DNA of 52,586 bases, taken from the NCBI RefSeq assembly GCF_024137025.1, contig NZ_JAMYJR010000062.1, positions 1-52,586 of the forward strand, given 5' to 3'. This document shows positions 16,864-24,894 of this stretch, piece by piece. Each line of letters begins with the position of its first letter. Position 1 is the first letter of the stretch. The position numbers were made by a program, and so were the translations under genes. Source of the stretch: Paractinoplanes aksuensis. Its GTDB lineage: Bacteria; Actinomycetota; Actinomycetes; Mycobacteriales; Micromonosporaceae. Under the pieces are notes generated by a model. It ran no database searches, had not been told where the DNA came from, and worked only from the letters and a program-made list of their open reading frames with translations.

Positions 16864-17472
16864 TCACAGTCTCGTGTCATCGGGCAGGTCGTCCTCCTGG
16901 CCGTCGGTGGCCCGCATCCCCCGCAGCGCGGCTCCCTGGTCGGGATAGCACGGGAAGGCAGCATCGAGTCGCATGGTGTGCAGGACGGTGCGGACGAAAC
17001 GCGACGGTGCGACCAGGCCGAGGCGCCCGCCATGCCGTCGAACCTCCTGACGGGCCCGTACGAGCAGGCCCAGCGCAGTGGAGTCGATGAAGCCCACGCT
17101 GTGCAGGTCGACAATCAGGTATCTGCGGTTCTCGGCGGCCAGCATGAGGTCCTCGCGGAGGACCTCTGCGAGCGCGGCGTCGAAGTCGGTCAGCGGTGTC
17201 ACGAAGGTGGCGTCCTCGCCCCGGCGTACCGCATAGGACGCGCCGTGGGTGCGGACGACGGGATCTGGCGCGTGGTCGGCCGGTTCGGCCGGTCCGCTGC
17301 AGGCCGGGCAGTTGTGCGAGCCGGTCGGGAAAGCCGAACCCGTCCAGCCCATCTGGGCAACCATCGGCCACACGAGATCGCTGTGGTGGCTGGTGTTGGC
17401 AGCTGTCTCTTCGGCGCCGCACCGGTTGCAGATCAGCAGTGCGGCACGGTTGCCGGCCGGGACGACGGTCAT
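16864..17472 (-). CDS. Zinc-ribbon plus STAS anti-sigma-factor antagonist
   Basis: 202 residues. Residues about 15-65 hold two CxxC pairs (CNRCGAEE and CPACSG) separated by a loop, a zinc-ribbon-like module. Residues about 85-185 are a STAS domain (YLIVDLHSVGFIDSTALGLL) with the serine/threonine expected to be phosphorylated by an RsbW-type kinase. The tail is acidic. The ATG overlaps the stop of the GlsB-like gene (ATGA), so the two are coupled. A frameshifted copy lies at 37989-38400. It should feed into the sigma-factor circuit at 0.7-3.3 kb; that link is inference. Confidence 0.8.
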   Translation of the reverse strand: MTVVPAGNRAALLICNRCGAEETAANTSHHSDLVWPMVAQMGWTGSAFPTGSHNCPACSGPAEPADHAPDPVVRTHGASYAVRRGEDATFVTPLTDFDAALAEVLREDLMLAAENRRYLIVDLHSVGFIDSTALGLLVRARQEVRRHGGRLGLVAPSRFVRTVLHTMRLDAAFPCYPDQGAALRGMRATDGQEDDLPDDTRL

Positions 17473-17753
17473 CTCGATCGTCGCGCGTCGTCGCGCCGCT
17501 GGTCCGCGGTCGTTGCCACCAGGGCCACGCCACTGATCGCGAAGGCCACCTGCATGACCACCTCGACGGCCGATACTTGGGACGCGTCGACGCCGAGGGC
17601 GCGGGCGATCACGGTCGCGAACACAGCCGCGCCGACCGCTACCGACAGCGGCAACCAGAAGGGGACGGTGCGCCCGGCCGGCACGATCCACCGGCCGCCG
17701 AGGCCGACGACGATGCCGACGGCGACGGCAGTGAAGAGACTGCTGACGGTCAT
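17469..17753 (-). CDS. GlsB/YeaQ-like small membrane protein
   Basis: 94 residues: LFTAVAVGIVVGLGGRWIVP, then FWLPLSVAVGAAVFATVIA, then EVVMQVAFAISGVALVATT, three membrane segments as in the paralogue at 10460-10750. ATG at 17753 follows GAAGGA. It is the first gene of a coupled run (GlsB-like, zinc-ribbon STAS, IscA-like) with a tandem box 73 bp upstream. Confidence 0.65.
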   Translation of the reverse strand: MTVSSLFTAVAVGIVVGLGGRWIVPAGRTVPFWLPLSVAVGAAVFATVIARALGVDASQVSAVEVVMQVAFAISGVALVATTADQRRDDARRSR

Positions 17754-17825
17754 GAAGGTGGTCCTTCGCTGAACTGATTCGGTGGCAAGACCCAGCTTGC
17801 CCGGGCCCGGACGCGGATGGTCCCC

Positions 17826-17847
17826 GAGCGTGTGACAGTCGAATGAC
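17826..17847 (-). promoter_or_regulatory. Tandem 11-bp direct-repeat box
   Basis: Minus strand GTCATTCGACT then GTCACA, 73 bp before the GlsB-like gene start. Divergent partner of the box at 17882. Confidence 0.75.
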
Positions 17848-17881
17848 AAACACCGTTCCCCGGACGTCGGCTTGGCCGTGT

Positions 17882-17903
17882 GTCACGAAAAAGTCATGAA
17901 GTG
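17882..17903 (+). promoter_or_regulatory. Tandem 11-bp direct-repeat box
   Basis: GTCACGAAAAA then GTCATGAAG. It points to the BON gene at 18042, 139 bp away, farther than usual. Confidence 0.75.
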
Positions 17904-18041
17904 GCGGGACAGCTGCGATACGGCGGGACCAACCTGATTCACCGAGTCGGAGACAATGGGAAGGGAAGCCGTGCAGAGTCGTTCCCGCAGCGTGATGATT
18001 CTTGTCTCCCGGTCCTGGCGCCAGGACCGGTGAGGTGACCG

Positions 18042-18347
18042 ATGATGCCGCTCGAGCCGGATCCCGACGACCGATGGGTCTATCCGATCATTACCCCGTC
18101 CCATGAGACGATCGAGGCCGACATCCGGATTGCCGACGCCGCTGCCGTTGCTCTCGGGTGCGACGCGCGGATGCGCGGACGTCATCTCGAGGTGCTGGTC
18201 CAGAACCGCGTGGTCGTCCTTCTGGGGGAAGTGGAGTCGGAGCAGGTGCGCGTAGCGGCAGCGGTGGTGGCCTGGGCGGTGCCTGAGGTGTTCGACGTCT
18301 CCAATCAGCTGACAGTGACCCGGCAGCCGGACGACCCGGCGACTTGA
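18042..18347 (+). CDS. Small BON-domain protein
   Basis: 101 residues that are almost entirely one BON domain: ETIEADIRIADAAAVALGCD, LEVLVQNRVVVLLGEVESEQ, VAAAVVAWAVPEVFDVSNQL. No signal peptide or membrane helix, unlike the BON protein at 14081-14620, so it is probably cytosolic or membrane-associated. GAGGTG precedes two consecutive ATGs (18042, 18045). It has a tandem box and a small hairpin about 85 bp downstream. Confidence 0.75.
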   Translation: MMPLEPDPDDRWVYPIITPSHETIEADIRIADAAAVALGCDARMRGRHLEVLVQNRVVVLLGEVESEQVRVAAAVVAWAVPEVFDVSNQLTVTRQPDDPAT

Positions 18348-18432
18348 CGACGGCGGAGTTGTTGTCAACGCACGCGTTGTCAGATATCAGCATTTCGGTA
18401 GTATTAATGCGGGTTGTGGCCGCGCGCGTTTT

Positions 18433-18450
18433 CCTCAGGGTTTCCTGAGG
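18433..18450 (+). terminator. Short hairpin downstream of BON gene
   Basis: CCTCAGG / CCTGAGG, 7-bp stem with a 4-base loop, about 85 bp after the stop codon. Short, so moderate support. Confidence 0.4.
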
Positions 18451-19101
18451 TCTCCGTCAGGTAAGGCTCCGCCCTGATCCGGAAGATGAATGGCGTAGGC
18501 GGAGGATCTCTGAAGAAGGGTTCGTCCAATATTTCCGATCAAGACCGGAGCAAAATGAACTCGGCTTTTTTGCGAGCGCTGGCGAATCCGCGAAGTCCCG
18601 ACCGGACCGACGGAATTAACCCCGGTCCGCTCGGTCTCGTGCCTGTGCGGGCACGGCCGGGCACCTCATGAGCATTATCGGCCGGGCAGCGAATGCGTAG
18701 CCTGCCGACCCGGCGAGTGCATCCGGTGGCGGCGCCGGCGATGGTGGCACGCCCACCCGCCCACCCGCTCGGATTCATCCGGAGGATGAATCCGTACCCG
18801 TGCGGCTGCCGGGCGAGTGACGGCCGGAGGTAACGACAGCCAGCAGGACACGCATAGCCCGATCGGGCCTCAGCAGGGTCACGGGATGGGCGAGTAGATG
18901 ACGGACGAGCAATTTCTGCCGGACGATCCCGGGCGAACTGCGGCTCGCCCGCACGGCCCAGCCGAGTGAGGGCGGCGATTCGGCGTTATTGTTTGCTCTC
19001 TCGGCTGCGACTGTCGTTCGCCACAGTGGATCCACCGATCGCGCAGACAGACGGTAGTAGGCGGAAGGCAGGGCGGGCGAATCCGGCCGGTTCCGATGGC
19101 C
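18451..19101. other. 650-bp stretch without a recognisable gene
   Basis: Short frames only, none with a domain or a ribosome binding site. It holds one conspicuous palindrome (18771-18793). It may be the remains of lost genes, since an acyl-CoA ligase tail follows. Confidence 0.4.
18771..18793. repeat. Perfect palindrome in an empty region
   Basis: GGATTCATCC, 3-base spacer GGA, then GGATGAATCC. It could be an operator for a dimeric regulator or a terminator of a vanished gene. Confidence 0.5.
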
Positions 19102-19257
19102 GGCGCCGGACTCTCGGCGGACGATGTGATGGGCTACGTCAGTGCCATGGTTGCGCCGTATAAGCGTGTCCGGCAGGTCGAGTTCATCGAGGCTGTGCCG
19201 AAGGCCGCTTCCGGCAAGATCCTGCGCCGTCAGCTGCGGAGCTCCGAGACCGTCTGA
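19102..19257 (+). pseudogene. Acyl-CoA synthetase (4-coumarate-CoA-ligase type), C-terminal remnant
   Basis: About 50 residues ending in TGA: LSADDVMGYVSAMVAPYKRV, then VEFIEAVPKAASGKILRRQL. The lysine in SGKILRR is the catalytic lysine of the adenylate-forming superfamily. The preceding 450 residues are missing, so this is a deletion remnant. Confidence 0.8.
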
Positions 19258-19377
19258 CTCTGCAACGCATCATCGGCAGTGAAGTCGATCGGCGGCGTAC
19301 GCGATCGTCAGGGCCCGGACCGCGATCAACGCGAAGGGCTTGCGGGCCAAGGCAGTGCACCAGCCGATGCCTGGCAG

Positions 19378-19408
19378 GGGGTCAGCCGCTGCGACAGCGG
19401 CTGACCCC
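19378..19408 (-). terminator. Strong hairpin downstream of the IscA-like gene
   Basis: Perfect 13-bp stem GGGGTCAGCCGCT / AGCGGCTGACCCC with loop GCGAC, about 60 bp after the stop of the minus-strand gene ending at 19469. Sequence beside it recurs in degenerate form near 38.47 kb. Confidence 0.75.
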
Positions 19409-19468
19409 ATCACCCGCGAGGCCCGGACGGCAATCTCCAGCCCGAGTTGCTGACTCATCCGAGGCCGA

Positions 19469-19756
19469 TCAAGCTGCGGCCGAGTCGAGCACGAAGCGGA
19501 CTCGGCCGTCGCTTTCGGTGCGGGCGTCCATGATTTTGTCGGCGAGCATGTCGCCGGCGTCCTCGGCGATGAACAGCGACGCATCGCGGCCGGCCTCGAA
19601 AACGGTGTCGCCCGGCTGCGGCAGCGGAGCCACGCTGATGCTGAGCGAGCCCGGCCCCTCGTCGACCGCGATGCGTAGCCCGGAACCCTCAGGGACACCC
19701 GGCTGGGTGACGATCTGGCGGATGGCGGCGGTGGCGCTGCCTGACACGGTGAACAC
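19469..19756 (-). CDS. HesB/IscA-like protein without the cysteine triad
   Basis: 95 residues starting MFTVSGSATAAIRQIVTQPG, then GSGLRIAVDEGPGSLSISV, PLPQPGDTVFEAG, LFIAEDAGDMLADKIMDAR and VRFVLDSAAA. No cysteine. Same length and layout as the product of 16493-16780. GTG at 19756 has GGAGG nearby upstream. A tandem 11-bp box lies 73 bp upstream and a strong hairpin downstream, so it is a single-gene unit. Confidence 0.8.
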   Translation of the reverse strand: MFTVSGSATAAIRQIVTQPGVPEGSGLRIAVDEGPGSLSISVAPLPQPGDTVFEAGRDASLFIAEDAGDMLADKIMDARTESDGRVRFVLDSAAA

Positions 19757-19828
19757 GGCGTTTCCTCCAGCGAGTTGACGTGACGTGACCGCGCCCAATC
19801 TGCTCAGGCCAGATGGCAGCGGCCACGC

Positions 19829-19850
19829 CGACTCGTGACGATTCGATGAC
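19829..19850 (-). promoter_or_regulatory. Tandem 11-bp direct-repeat box
   Basis: Minus strand GTCATCGAATC then GTCACGAG, 73 bp before the IscA-like gene start. Confidence 0.75.
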
Positions 19851-19866
19851 GACCGTGGCTTGCCGG

Positions 19867-20184
19867 TCAGTTGATCAGTGAGAGGAGGCCGGACCGGCTG
19901 AGTTGCTCACGGACCCGCGGTGCGGCATGCACGATCTCGACGTCCGCGTATCGCTCCGACGCTTTGTCGTAGCCAGTGACGAGGGCCTTGATCCCGGCCT
20001 CGGAGATGGACGGGACCGCGCTGAGGTCGACCACGATGCGATCGGGCTCGGTGGCCGCCAGGACCATGCCGAACCGCCCCCGCAACAACTCGGCCGCCTC
20101 CGCGGAACCGATCTCGCCTTGCGGTTCGATCGCGATCGCCATGGTCTGCTCGGGCAGCCGGTGTGTGTTGATCACGTAGGTCAT
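19867..20184 (-). CDS. STAS-domain protein
   Basis: 105 residues, a single STAS fold: GEIGSAEAAELL, RIVVDLSAVPSISEAGIKAL, VEIVHAAPRVREQLSRSGLL. The position normally holding D-S/T is SISEAG, so the phosphorylatable serine is kept but its context differs from classical antagonists. ATG at 20184 follows GAAGGG. Probably another input to the anti-sigma kinase network. The upstream region (20240-20300) has box-like half-sites on the minus strand with poor first repeat. Confidence 0.75.
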   Translation of the reverse strand: MTYVINTHRLPEQTMAIAIEPQGEIGSAEAAELLRGRFGMVLAATEPDRIVVDLSAVPSISEAGIKALVTGYDKASERYADVEIVHAAPRVREQLSRSGLLSLIN

Positions 20185-20299
20185 CACAAGTCCCTTCGAT
20201 GCGGCGGCCGCGATTCGCGGCGTCTCCGTTTCACTGTCGCCCGCCGCTGTGACGATCACCGCGCGGCATCCGCACGCTCCTGTGACAAAGAGATGCCGT

Positions 20300-21076
20300 T
20301 CACTCTCGATCAGGCGGAGCCTGCGCGTCGGCGGACGTGGAACGAAGAGCGGCGAGTTCCGTTCGCAACTGGAGGATCTCGTCGCGGAGGCCGGCGAGGT
20401 CCGATCGGGTCACGGTCGTCTCGTTGTCGTCGGCTGATTCGTCGGCGGCGATCCGCTCCACGATCCAGCTGGCCAGGGAACCGGTGACAAAACCGATGAG
20501 GCCGATGCCGCCGATCATCATGGTCAGCGCGACCAGGCGTCCCTCGACGGTGACCGGCGAGTAGTCGCCGTACCCGACCGTGGTGATGGTGACGATGGCC
20601 CACCACAACGCTTCGGGATACGTGTTGATGGAGCTGTCCGGTGCGGCCCGCTCGGCGTCGAGCGCCGCCAAAGCTCCGACGACCGTGATCAAGACCGTGG
20701 TGGCGGCCACATAAACGGCGAGACGTCCCCTGGTCAGAGCCTGGGTGCGGCGATTGAGCACCTTCAGGGCGGTGATCAGCCGGAGGGCGCGCAGTGGCCG
20801 GAGCAACGGCAGGACGAGTACGAGCAGGTCGAACCAGTGAGTCCGCACGAAAGCCGGCCGGTTACCGCTCAAGCCGAGCCGGATGACGTACTCGAGGCCG
20901 AAAACCGCCCAGATAACGATGTTGGCGACTTCACACGCTTGTCGCACCGAGCTGGGCAGGCCGGGCGCCAGGATGGGGATGGCGTAGACAGCGAGGAAGG
21001 CGATGGACAACACGGTCAGGGGCAAGCCACTGGCTCGCTCCCACCGTACGAGAGGATTCCGGGTAGTCGGCGTCAC
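20300..21076 (-). CDS. Voltage-gated-type K+ channel (six helices)
   Basis: 258 residues. Helices S1-S4 are followed by the pore. S4-like RPLRALRLITALKVLNRR (93-110) carries regularly spaced arginines, the selectivity filter TVGYGD is at 166-171, S6 follows (MMIGGIGLIGFVTGSL), then a C-terminal coiled-coil-like stretch (LAGLRDEILQLRTELAALRS). It conducts K+ across the cell membrane. A tandem box lies 39 bp upstream. A broken copy with its own matching box is at 38779-39366. Confidence 0.88.
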   Translation of the reverse strand: MTPTTRNPLVRWERASGLPLTVLSIAFLAVYAIPILAPGLPSSVRQACEVANIVIWAVFGLEYVIRLGLSGNRPAFVRTHWFDLLVLVLPLLRPLRALRLITALKVLNRRTQALTRGRLAVYVAATTVLITVVGALAALDAERAAPDSSINTYPEALWWAIVTITTVGYGDYSPVTVEGRLVALTMMIGGIGLIGFVTGSLASWIVERIAADESADDNETTVTRSDLAGLRDEILQLRTELAALRSTSADAQAPPDRE

Positions 21077-21114
21077 CGGCTCACGTTGCTTGCCGTCAGT
21101 GGCAGTGAGACATC

Positions 21115-21136
21115 AGGACCTTGACGGTTGTGTGAC
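21115..21136 (-). promoter_or_regulatory. Tandem 11-bp direct-repeat box
   Basis: Minus strand GTCACACAACC then GTCAAGG, 39 bp before the K+ channel start. The copy at 39449-39470 is almost identical. Confidence 0.7.
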
Positions 21137-21231
21137 ATCGGGGGATTCGCGTCGGCACGCAGGCGGAAAAGGTTGGACGCCGCGTCGTTGGTGCCGTTCT
21201 CGTCGTCGCTGCCGGGGTTCTCCGGCGCGCT

Positions 21232-21747
21232 CTATTTGAGATCGGCGTGGCTGCGGCGCCCGGCAGATGGGGAACCGCTGTCCGACGGGCCGGCGGGGTT
21301 GGGATGAACCCACGCCATCAGTAGCTGGAGGACCCGGTCGAAAGCCGGATGCGGCCCGGCGCAGTCGTCGGTGGTTCTTGCCCATGTCGGTGTGCGGACG
21401 CTGTAGAGATACCCGTCGGAGCACACCGCCCCGGAGGTGGACCTGGGTGCCGGGCCGAGCAATGCGGGGTCGGACAGCGCGTTTCTCAGATCGGTGAGGC
21501 GGTCCGCGTCAAGGCGGAAACTCGTCCGGGCGGAACTGTTGACGGTCCCGTCGACGTCGATATGAAGCTGTTCCTGGACGCCGGCCAGACCACCTGTACG
21601 GGTGAAGTCCAACGGCAAGATGTCCGGGCCGGACGAAGCGCGCGGCGACGGACCAGTAGCAGGCGATGCTCCGGGGTCGCCGCAGCTTGCTACCCCACCG
21701 AGCGCGAGGACCAGGACCAGCAAGACGGAGAAAGTTCTTCTGCTCAT
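21232..21747 (-). CDS. Putative lipoprotein of unknown function
   Basis: 171 residues: MSRRTFSVLLVLVLALGGVA followed by SC forms a lipoprotein signal with the lipid-modified cysteine at about residue 22. The mature part is mostly polar, with FRLDADRLTDLRNALSDPAL and a cysteine pair (CSDGYLY, DDCAGPH) that may form a disulphide. No known family identified. ATG at 21747; the ribosome binding site is weak. Confidence 0.7.
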   Translation of the reverse strand: MSRRTFSVLLVLVLALGGVASCGDPGASPATGPSPRASSGPDILPLDFTRTGGLAGVQEQLHIDVDGTVNSSARTSFRLDADRLTDLRNALSDPALLGPAPRSTSGAVCSDGYLYSVRTPTWARTTDDCAGPHPAFDRVLQLLMAWVHPNPAGPSDSGSPSAGRRSHADLK

Positions 21748-21796
21748 CGTGTTGAGACGCGGTGGCGATGCTGCCCGGTTCCGGTGGCCGTCGGCT

Positions 21797-21818
21797 GTCA
21801 TGGAACCGTCATGGGAGA
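21797..21818 (+). promoter_or_regulatory. Tandem 11-bp direct-repeat box
   Basis: GTCATGGAACC then GTCATGGGAGA, a near-perfect copy, 70 bp before the GTG at 21888. Confidence 0.85.
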
Positions 21819-21887
21819 GAGCGGTCGACGCCCTGGACGGACAGTAGTTGTGGAGCCGGAACAGCCGTGCCGGAACGGAGGAGACCA

Positions 21888-22139
21888 GTGGACACCCAGA
21901 GGCGTGATCGAGAATTCGACGAGATCGTCGCGCGGCTGGTGGCCGACGCTCGTCCTCGTCGGCGGCGTACAGCGATCCGCGTGATGCTCGCTGTGGTCGC
22001 GCTAGGTGTGTGGGGTGGCCTCTATCTGGTGACTGTCGCCGAACCCTGGATAGGGGTGTGGGTCACTGCGATGGCAGCGGTCGTGGCCGGTGTCGCCCTC
22101 GCCGTGGTCCGTGCATTTCGCCAGAGCGCTCGCCGCTGA
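21888..22139 (+). CDS. DUF3040-like small membrane protein
   Basis: 83 residues: RDREFDEIVARLVADARPRR, then two membrane helices (VMLAVVALGVWGGLYLVTVA, WVTAMAAVVAGVALAVV). Paralogue of the product of 14807-15097. GTG start at 21888 with GGAGGAG upstream. Directly controlled, by position, by a tandem box. Confidence 0.7.
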   Translation: MDTQRRDREFDEIVARLVADARPRRRRTAIRVMLAVVALGVWGGLYLVTVAEPWIGVWVTAMAAVVAGVALAVVRAFRQSARR

Positions 22140-22197
22140 AACGCCCTCGCCGGCGATCAGAGACTCGCCGTCGCCGGCGGATTGTGTCCGCGGCGCC

Positions 22198-22740
22198 TCA
22201 GGCGGGACGGCCCAACCACAAGTGCACCCGTCGCCGCGTCACTGTTCGCAGCATAAGGGCGCGGAGTTTCGCGACGGCGACGCCGGAGGGGACGAAGAGC
22301 TGGGCATTGACGTATGCCAAGCCCTGATGCTTGCGTACCAGGGGGCGCATTCTCTTGTCGTACGCCTGTAGGGCGTCTTCGATCGAGCCGGGTGCCCGGT
22401 CCAGTTCGTCCCCGAGGGCCACCGCTCCTATCATCCCGGAGCTCGCGCCCATGCCGGAGAACAGCGTCAGGCACCAGGCGGCGTCGCCGATGAGGGCGAC
22501 CCGGCCGCGATGCCAGCGGGGCATGCGCACCTGATGGACCGAGTCGAACAATGCCTGCGGGGCGTGGCGTAGGTCGTCGAGGGCTACGGTGACGATGCCA
22601 CCGGCGTCGAGACCTGCGAAGCGCTCGGTGAGCACGTCGGCGCGGTCACCGCGAAACTGCGCGTCGATGTCTTTGGTGCGATAGGTGAACAGGGCCGTCG
22701 GTGGGTGGTCGCGGAAGGGAAAAGATCCACAGCGCTCGGC
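22198..22740 (-). pseudogene. FAD-dependent monooxygenase, C-terminal fragment
   Basis: About 170 residues of the PHBH-type FAD monooxygenase family: RGRVALIGDAAWCLTLFSGM carries the GD motif that contacts FAD ribose, followed by the usual C-terminal helices (LQAYDKRMRPLVRKHQGLAY). The N-terminal GxGxxG nucleotide-binding half is absent. The break coincides with the start of a LuxR fragment near 22735, so one deletion or recombination truncated both genes. Confidence 0.75.
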
Positions 22741-23047
22741 CCTCCTGCTGCACGGACCGGCCGGCGTCGGAAAGTCAGCTCTGCGGCGCCAGGTGCTGAC
22801 CGAAGGAGGCGACCGCGGGTTTCGGCATTTGCCGCTGCCGGAGTTGCAGATCGCCACACTCGCCGCCCAAGGGCTGAACAACCGCGACATCGCACAACGG
22901 CTCTTCGTGTCACCGCGCACCGTCAGCTCGTATCTCTACCGCATCTATCCTTGGCTCGGCGTGACCGGCCGTGCTCAGCTCGGCGAGGTGCTGGCCGCGT
23001 CGCCCGCGCAGTCGGCGACGACTCCCGGCCCGGAAATTGTGGTGTAG
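22733..23047 (+). pseudogene. LuxR-family (LAL-type) regulator with internal deletion
   Basis: The frame starts in a Walker A motif (LLLHGPAGVGKSALRRQV) and jumps after about 10 residues to a LuxR helix-turn-helix (LPLPELQIATLAAQGLNNRD, then IAQRLFVSPRTVSSYLYRIY). Large LuxR regulators have some 700 residues between these two parts. The N-terminus is also lost at the junction with the monooxygenase fragment. Confidence 0.75.
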
Positions 23048-23131
23048 CGCGTCTCGCTTCGGCCAGCAACCACTCGACAGACGACCGCGTTCTCGAGTAC
23101 CGGCCAGGCTCAGTGGGAGCCTCGATGCGTG

Positions 23132-23575
23132 CTACCGGGTTGTATTTCGACTAGGAGCCGCAGCCGACGCTTCAGCGGTCGCACGGTTCTCATCGGCGCG
23201 GTCAGGCAGCACCAGCGCTACGGCGAACCCCAGGATCAGGGCGAGGCTCACCACATTTCCGACCTTGTGCAAGGTCGTGAAGACCTCGAGGTGCAGCAGG
23301 TGCCATAGGAAGTGGACGACGGCGTAGACGAGCCAGGCGCTGCCGGTCATGCACAGTTTCTCAGCGGTCGGGCGGCGCCACACCCAGACCGTGAGCACGA
23401 GCAGGGCGAGGTTCGTCGCGCCGTAGTCACGCATCAGACGCTCGTTGTACGGCCCGAGAAGCGACACCCAGTGCCAGCCGGCAACCGGAAAGTCGTTGTA
23501 GAAGGACAACGGGAAGGCGCGCGACTGCTGGCGCTCCAGGCAGCAACGGTGGTGGTCAAGGAGCAGCTCGCACAC
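23132..23575 (-). CDS. Membrane protein of unknown function, N-terminus doubtful
   Basis: Up to 147 residues. From SFYNDFPVAGWHWVSLLGPY onward it resembles a family of small actinobacterial integral membrane proteins, with three helices after this point (NLALLVLTVWVWR, AWLVYAVVHFLWHLLHL, VVSLALILGFAVALVL). The first membrane helix expected before the SFYNDFP motif is missing, replaced by a polar stretch, so the start is truncated or frameshifted. A three-repeat box lies immediately upstream. Confidence 0.5.
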   Translation of the reverse strand: MCELLLDHHRCCLERQQSRAFPLSFYNDFPVAGWHWVSLLGPYNERLMRDYGATNLALLVLTVWVWRRPTAEKLCMTGSAWLVYAVVHFLWHLLHLEVFTTLHKVGNVVSLALILGFAVALVLPDRADENRATAEASAAAPSRNTTR

Positions 23576-23578
23576 CTC

Positions 23579-23611
23579 CCGGTCTTGACGATGCGATGAC
23601 GCTTCCGTGAC
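23579..23611 (-). promoter_or_regulatory. Tandem 11-bp direct-repeat box (three repeats)
   Basis: Minus strand repeats begin GTCACGGAAGC, GTCATC and GTCAAG in exact 11-bp register. It lies directly in front of the gene ending at 23132. Confidence 0.75.
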
Positions 23612-23711
23612 TTCCGGCCAGAACGAGATTGCCGGGGCGGATGACGGGCATGCGGAAACTCATCGTTGTGTGGCGAAGAGAGAAGCCATTCGTTGACGAG
23701 AAGGAGCCGAC

Positions 23712-23972
23712 ATGATTGCCGTCACCACGAATACCGTCAAGGCGCTACGGCGCATGACCAACAGTGCGACCTACCCGGATGCCGGGTTGAGCATCAAGAA
23801 AGTCGATGACCGCAAGTACGCCATGTCGATCGTGCCGGCACCCGCGGACAGCGATGTCGCCGTCCCCGGCGTCAACGTCTATCTGGACCAGCAGGCGGCC
23901 GTTGCTCTCGACGACGCGACTCTGGATGCGGAATCGGAAGCCAGTCTCGCCAAGCACTTCATCCTGAGATAG
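23712..23972 (+). CDS. Distant HesB/IscA-like protein
   Basis: 86 residues: MIAVTTNTVKALRRMTNSAT, YPDAGLSIKKVDDRKYAMSI, DVAVPGVNVYLDQQAAVALD, SLAKHFILR. The order of elements and spacing fit the cysteine-free HesB/IscA-like proteins elsewhere in the window, though identity is low. ATG at 23712 follows GAAGGAG. No clear tandem box upstream; GGCATGCGGAAACTCATC near 23648 may be a decayed one. Confidence 0.65.
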   Translation: MIAVTTNTVKALRRMTNSATYPDAGLSIKKVDDRKYAMSIVPAPADSDVAVPGVNVYLDQQAAVALDDATLDAESEASLAKHFILR

Positions 23973-24167
23973 CGAACAGGCCGAACAACGGCCGGGTGGC
24001 TGCGTCGAGTGGTCGTGGTGTGCCGGGGGTCCGAGGCCACCCCACCGATGTCCTCGGCAGCGTTCTGCTCGCCATCGGTCAACGACACCGGCACGGGAAA
24101 CTGGCGGCCGAAGAACGTCCGTTATTGTTCGCCGACCACCTTGGCTTTCGGCGCCAGCAGCCAACTT

Positions 24168-24734
24168 TCAGGATCTGGACGACTCCCGCCATCGACCGAG
24201 TGCCTCCCGCACCTCGTCGAACAGCGCGACCGGCGGCCCCGTCAGCAGGTTGATCAGTGGTCGGGTGCCGGCCTCCGGATGAGGGCGCTTCGGCGCGACG
24301 GCCTCGGCTGCGCGGACCGCCAGAGCCAGGTGCCGCAGTCGGCCCGGGTCCGACCCGGCGCGGAGTGCAGGGAATTCGATTTGCTCCTCCTGCGCACAGT
24401 GGTTCAGCAACGCAGTCTCGAGGGCGGCGAATCGCGTCTCGAACCGGTGGGCCTCGAGCCCCATATCGTACAGCTCGTGCAGCAGGTTCTTGACGTCGTC
24501 CTCCTCGCGGAGGCGGGCGTCGACCACGGCGTCTCCGGCGTGTTTGCGGGCGGCGGGATGAACGACCTGTTCTTCGGCACTCCCATGTACCGCCAGCAGC
24601 CGCACCAGTTCCGCGAAGGCCTGCGCTTTCGGCTCGCCTTCGGTTGCCTTCACCTCGGTGAGCAAGGACCTCATCTCGCCGTGCTGCGCCCTGAGCAGCT
24701 CGATCACGTCTGGCTCGTGCGAATGCGCTGTCAC
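24168..24734 (-). CDS. Hemerythrin-like (HHE) domain protein
   Basis: 188 residues, four-helix bundle with candidate di-iron ligands H18 (RAQHGEM), H50 and E54 (VHGSAEEQVVHP), H59, H112 and E116 (NHCAQEEQIEFP). Such cytosolic proteins bind oxygen or nitric oxide or take part in iron and redox stress responses. GTG start at 24734 is preceded by GGGAGG. It stands alone on the minus strand, divergent from the PRC-barrel gene. Confidence 0.85.
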   Translation of the reverse strand: MTAHSHEPDVIELLRAQHGEMRSLLTEVKATEGEPKAQAFAELVRLLAVHGSAEEQVVHPAARKHAGDAVVDARLREEDDVKNLLHELYDMGLEAHRFETRFAALETALLNHCAQEEQIEFPALRAGSDPGRLRHLALAVRAAEAVAPKRPHPEAGTRPLINLLTGPPVALFDEVREALGRWRESSRS

Positions 24735-24894
24735 TTCTGTCCTCCCATGCCTACGACTGGCACGGGGGCGTACCCCGACGGTTGCGGTGTAATCACCGTC
24801 GTGACGTTCGTGGTCTCGCCGCCCCGGAGGTTTGACAGCGGGCGCACGGGTACGCGAAGGAGACGTACATCGTCACTTGCTGAAGGAGACTGCC

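Noticed and set aside
20240..20300. Box-like half-sites upstream of the STAS gene at 19867
   Set aside because: GTCACAGG is present but its partner at -11 is GGCATC and other half-sites are out of register; kept as doubtful, not listed as a box.
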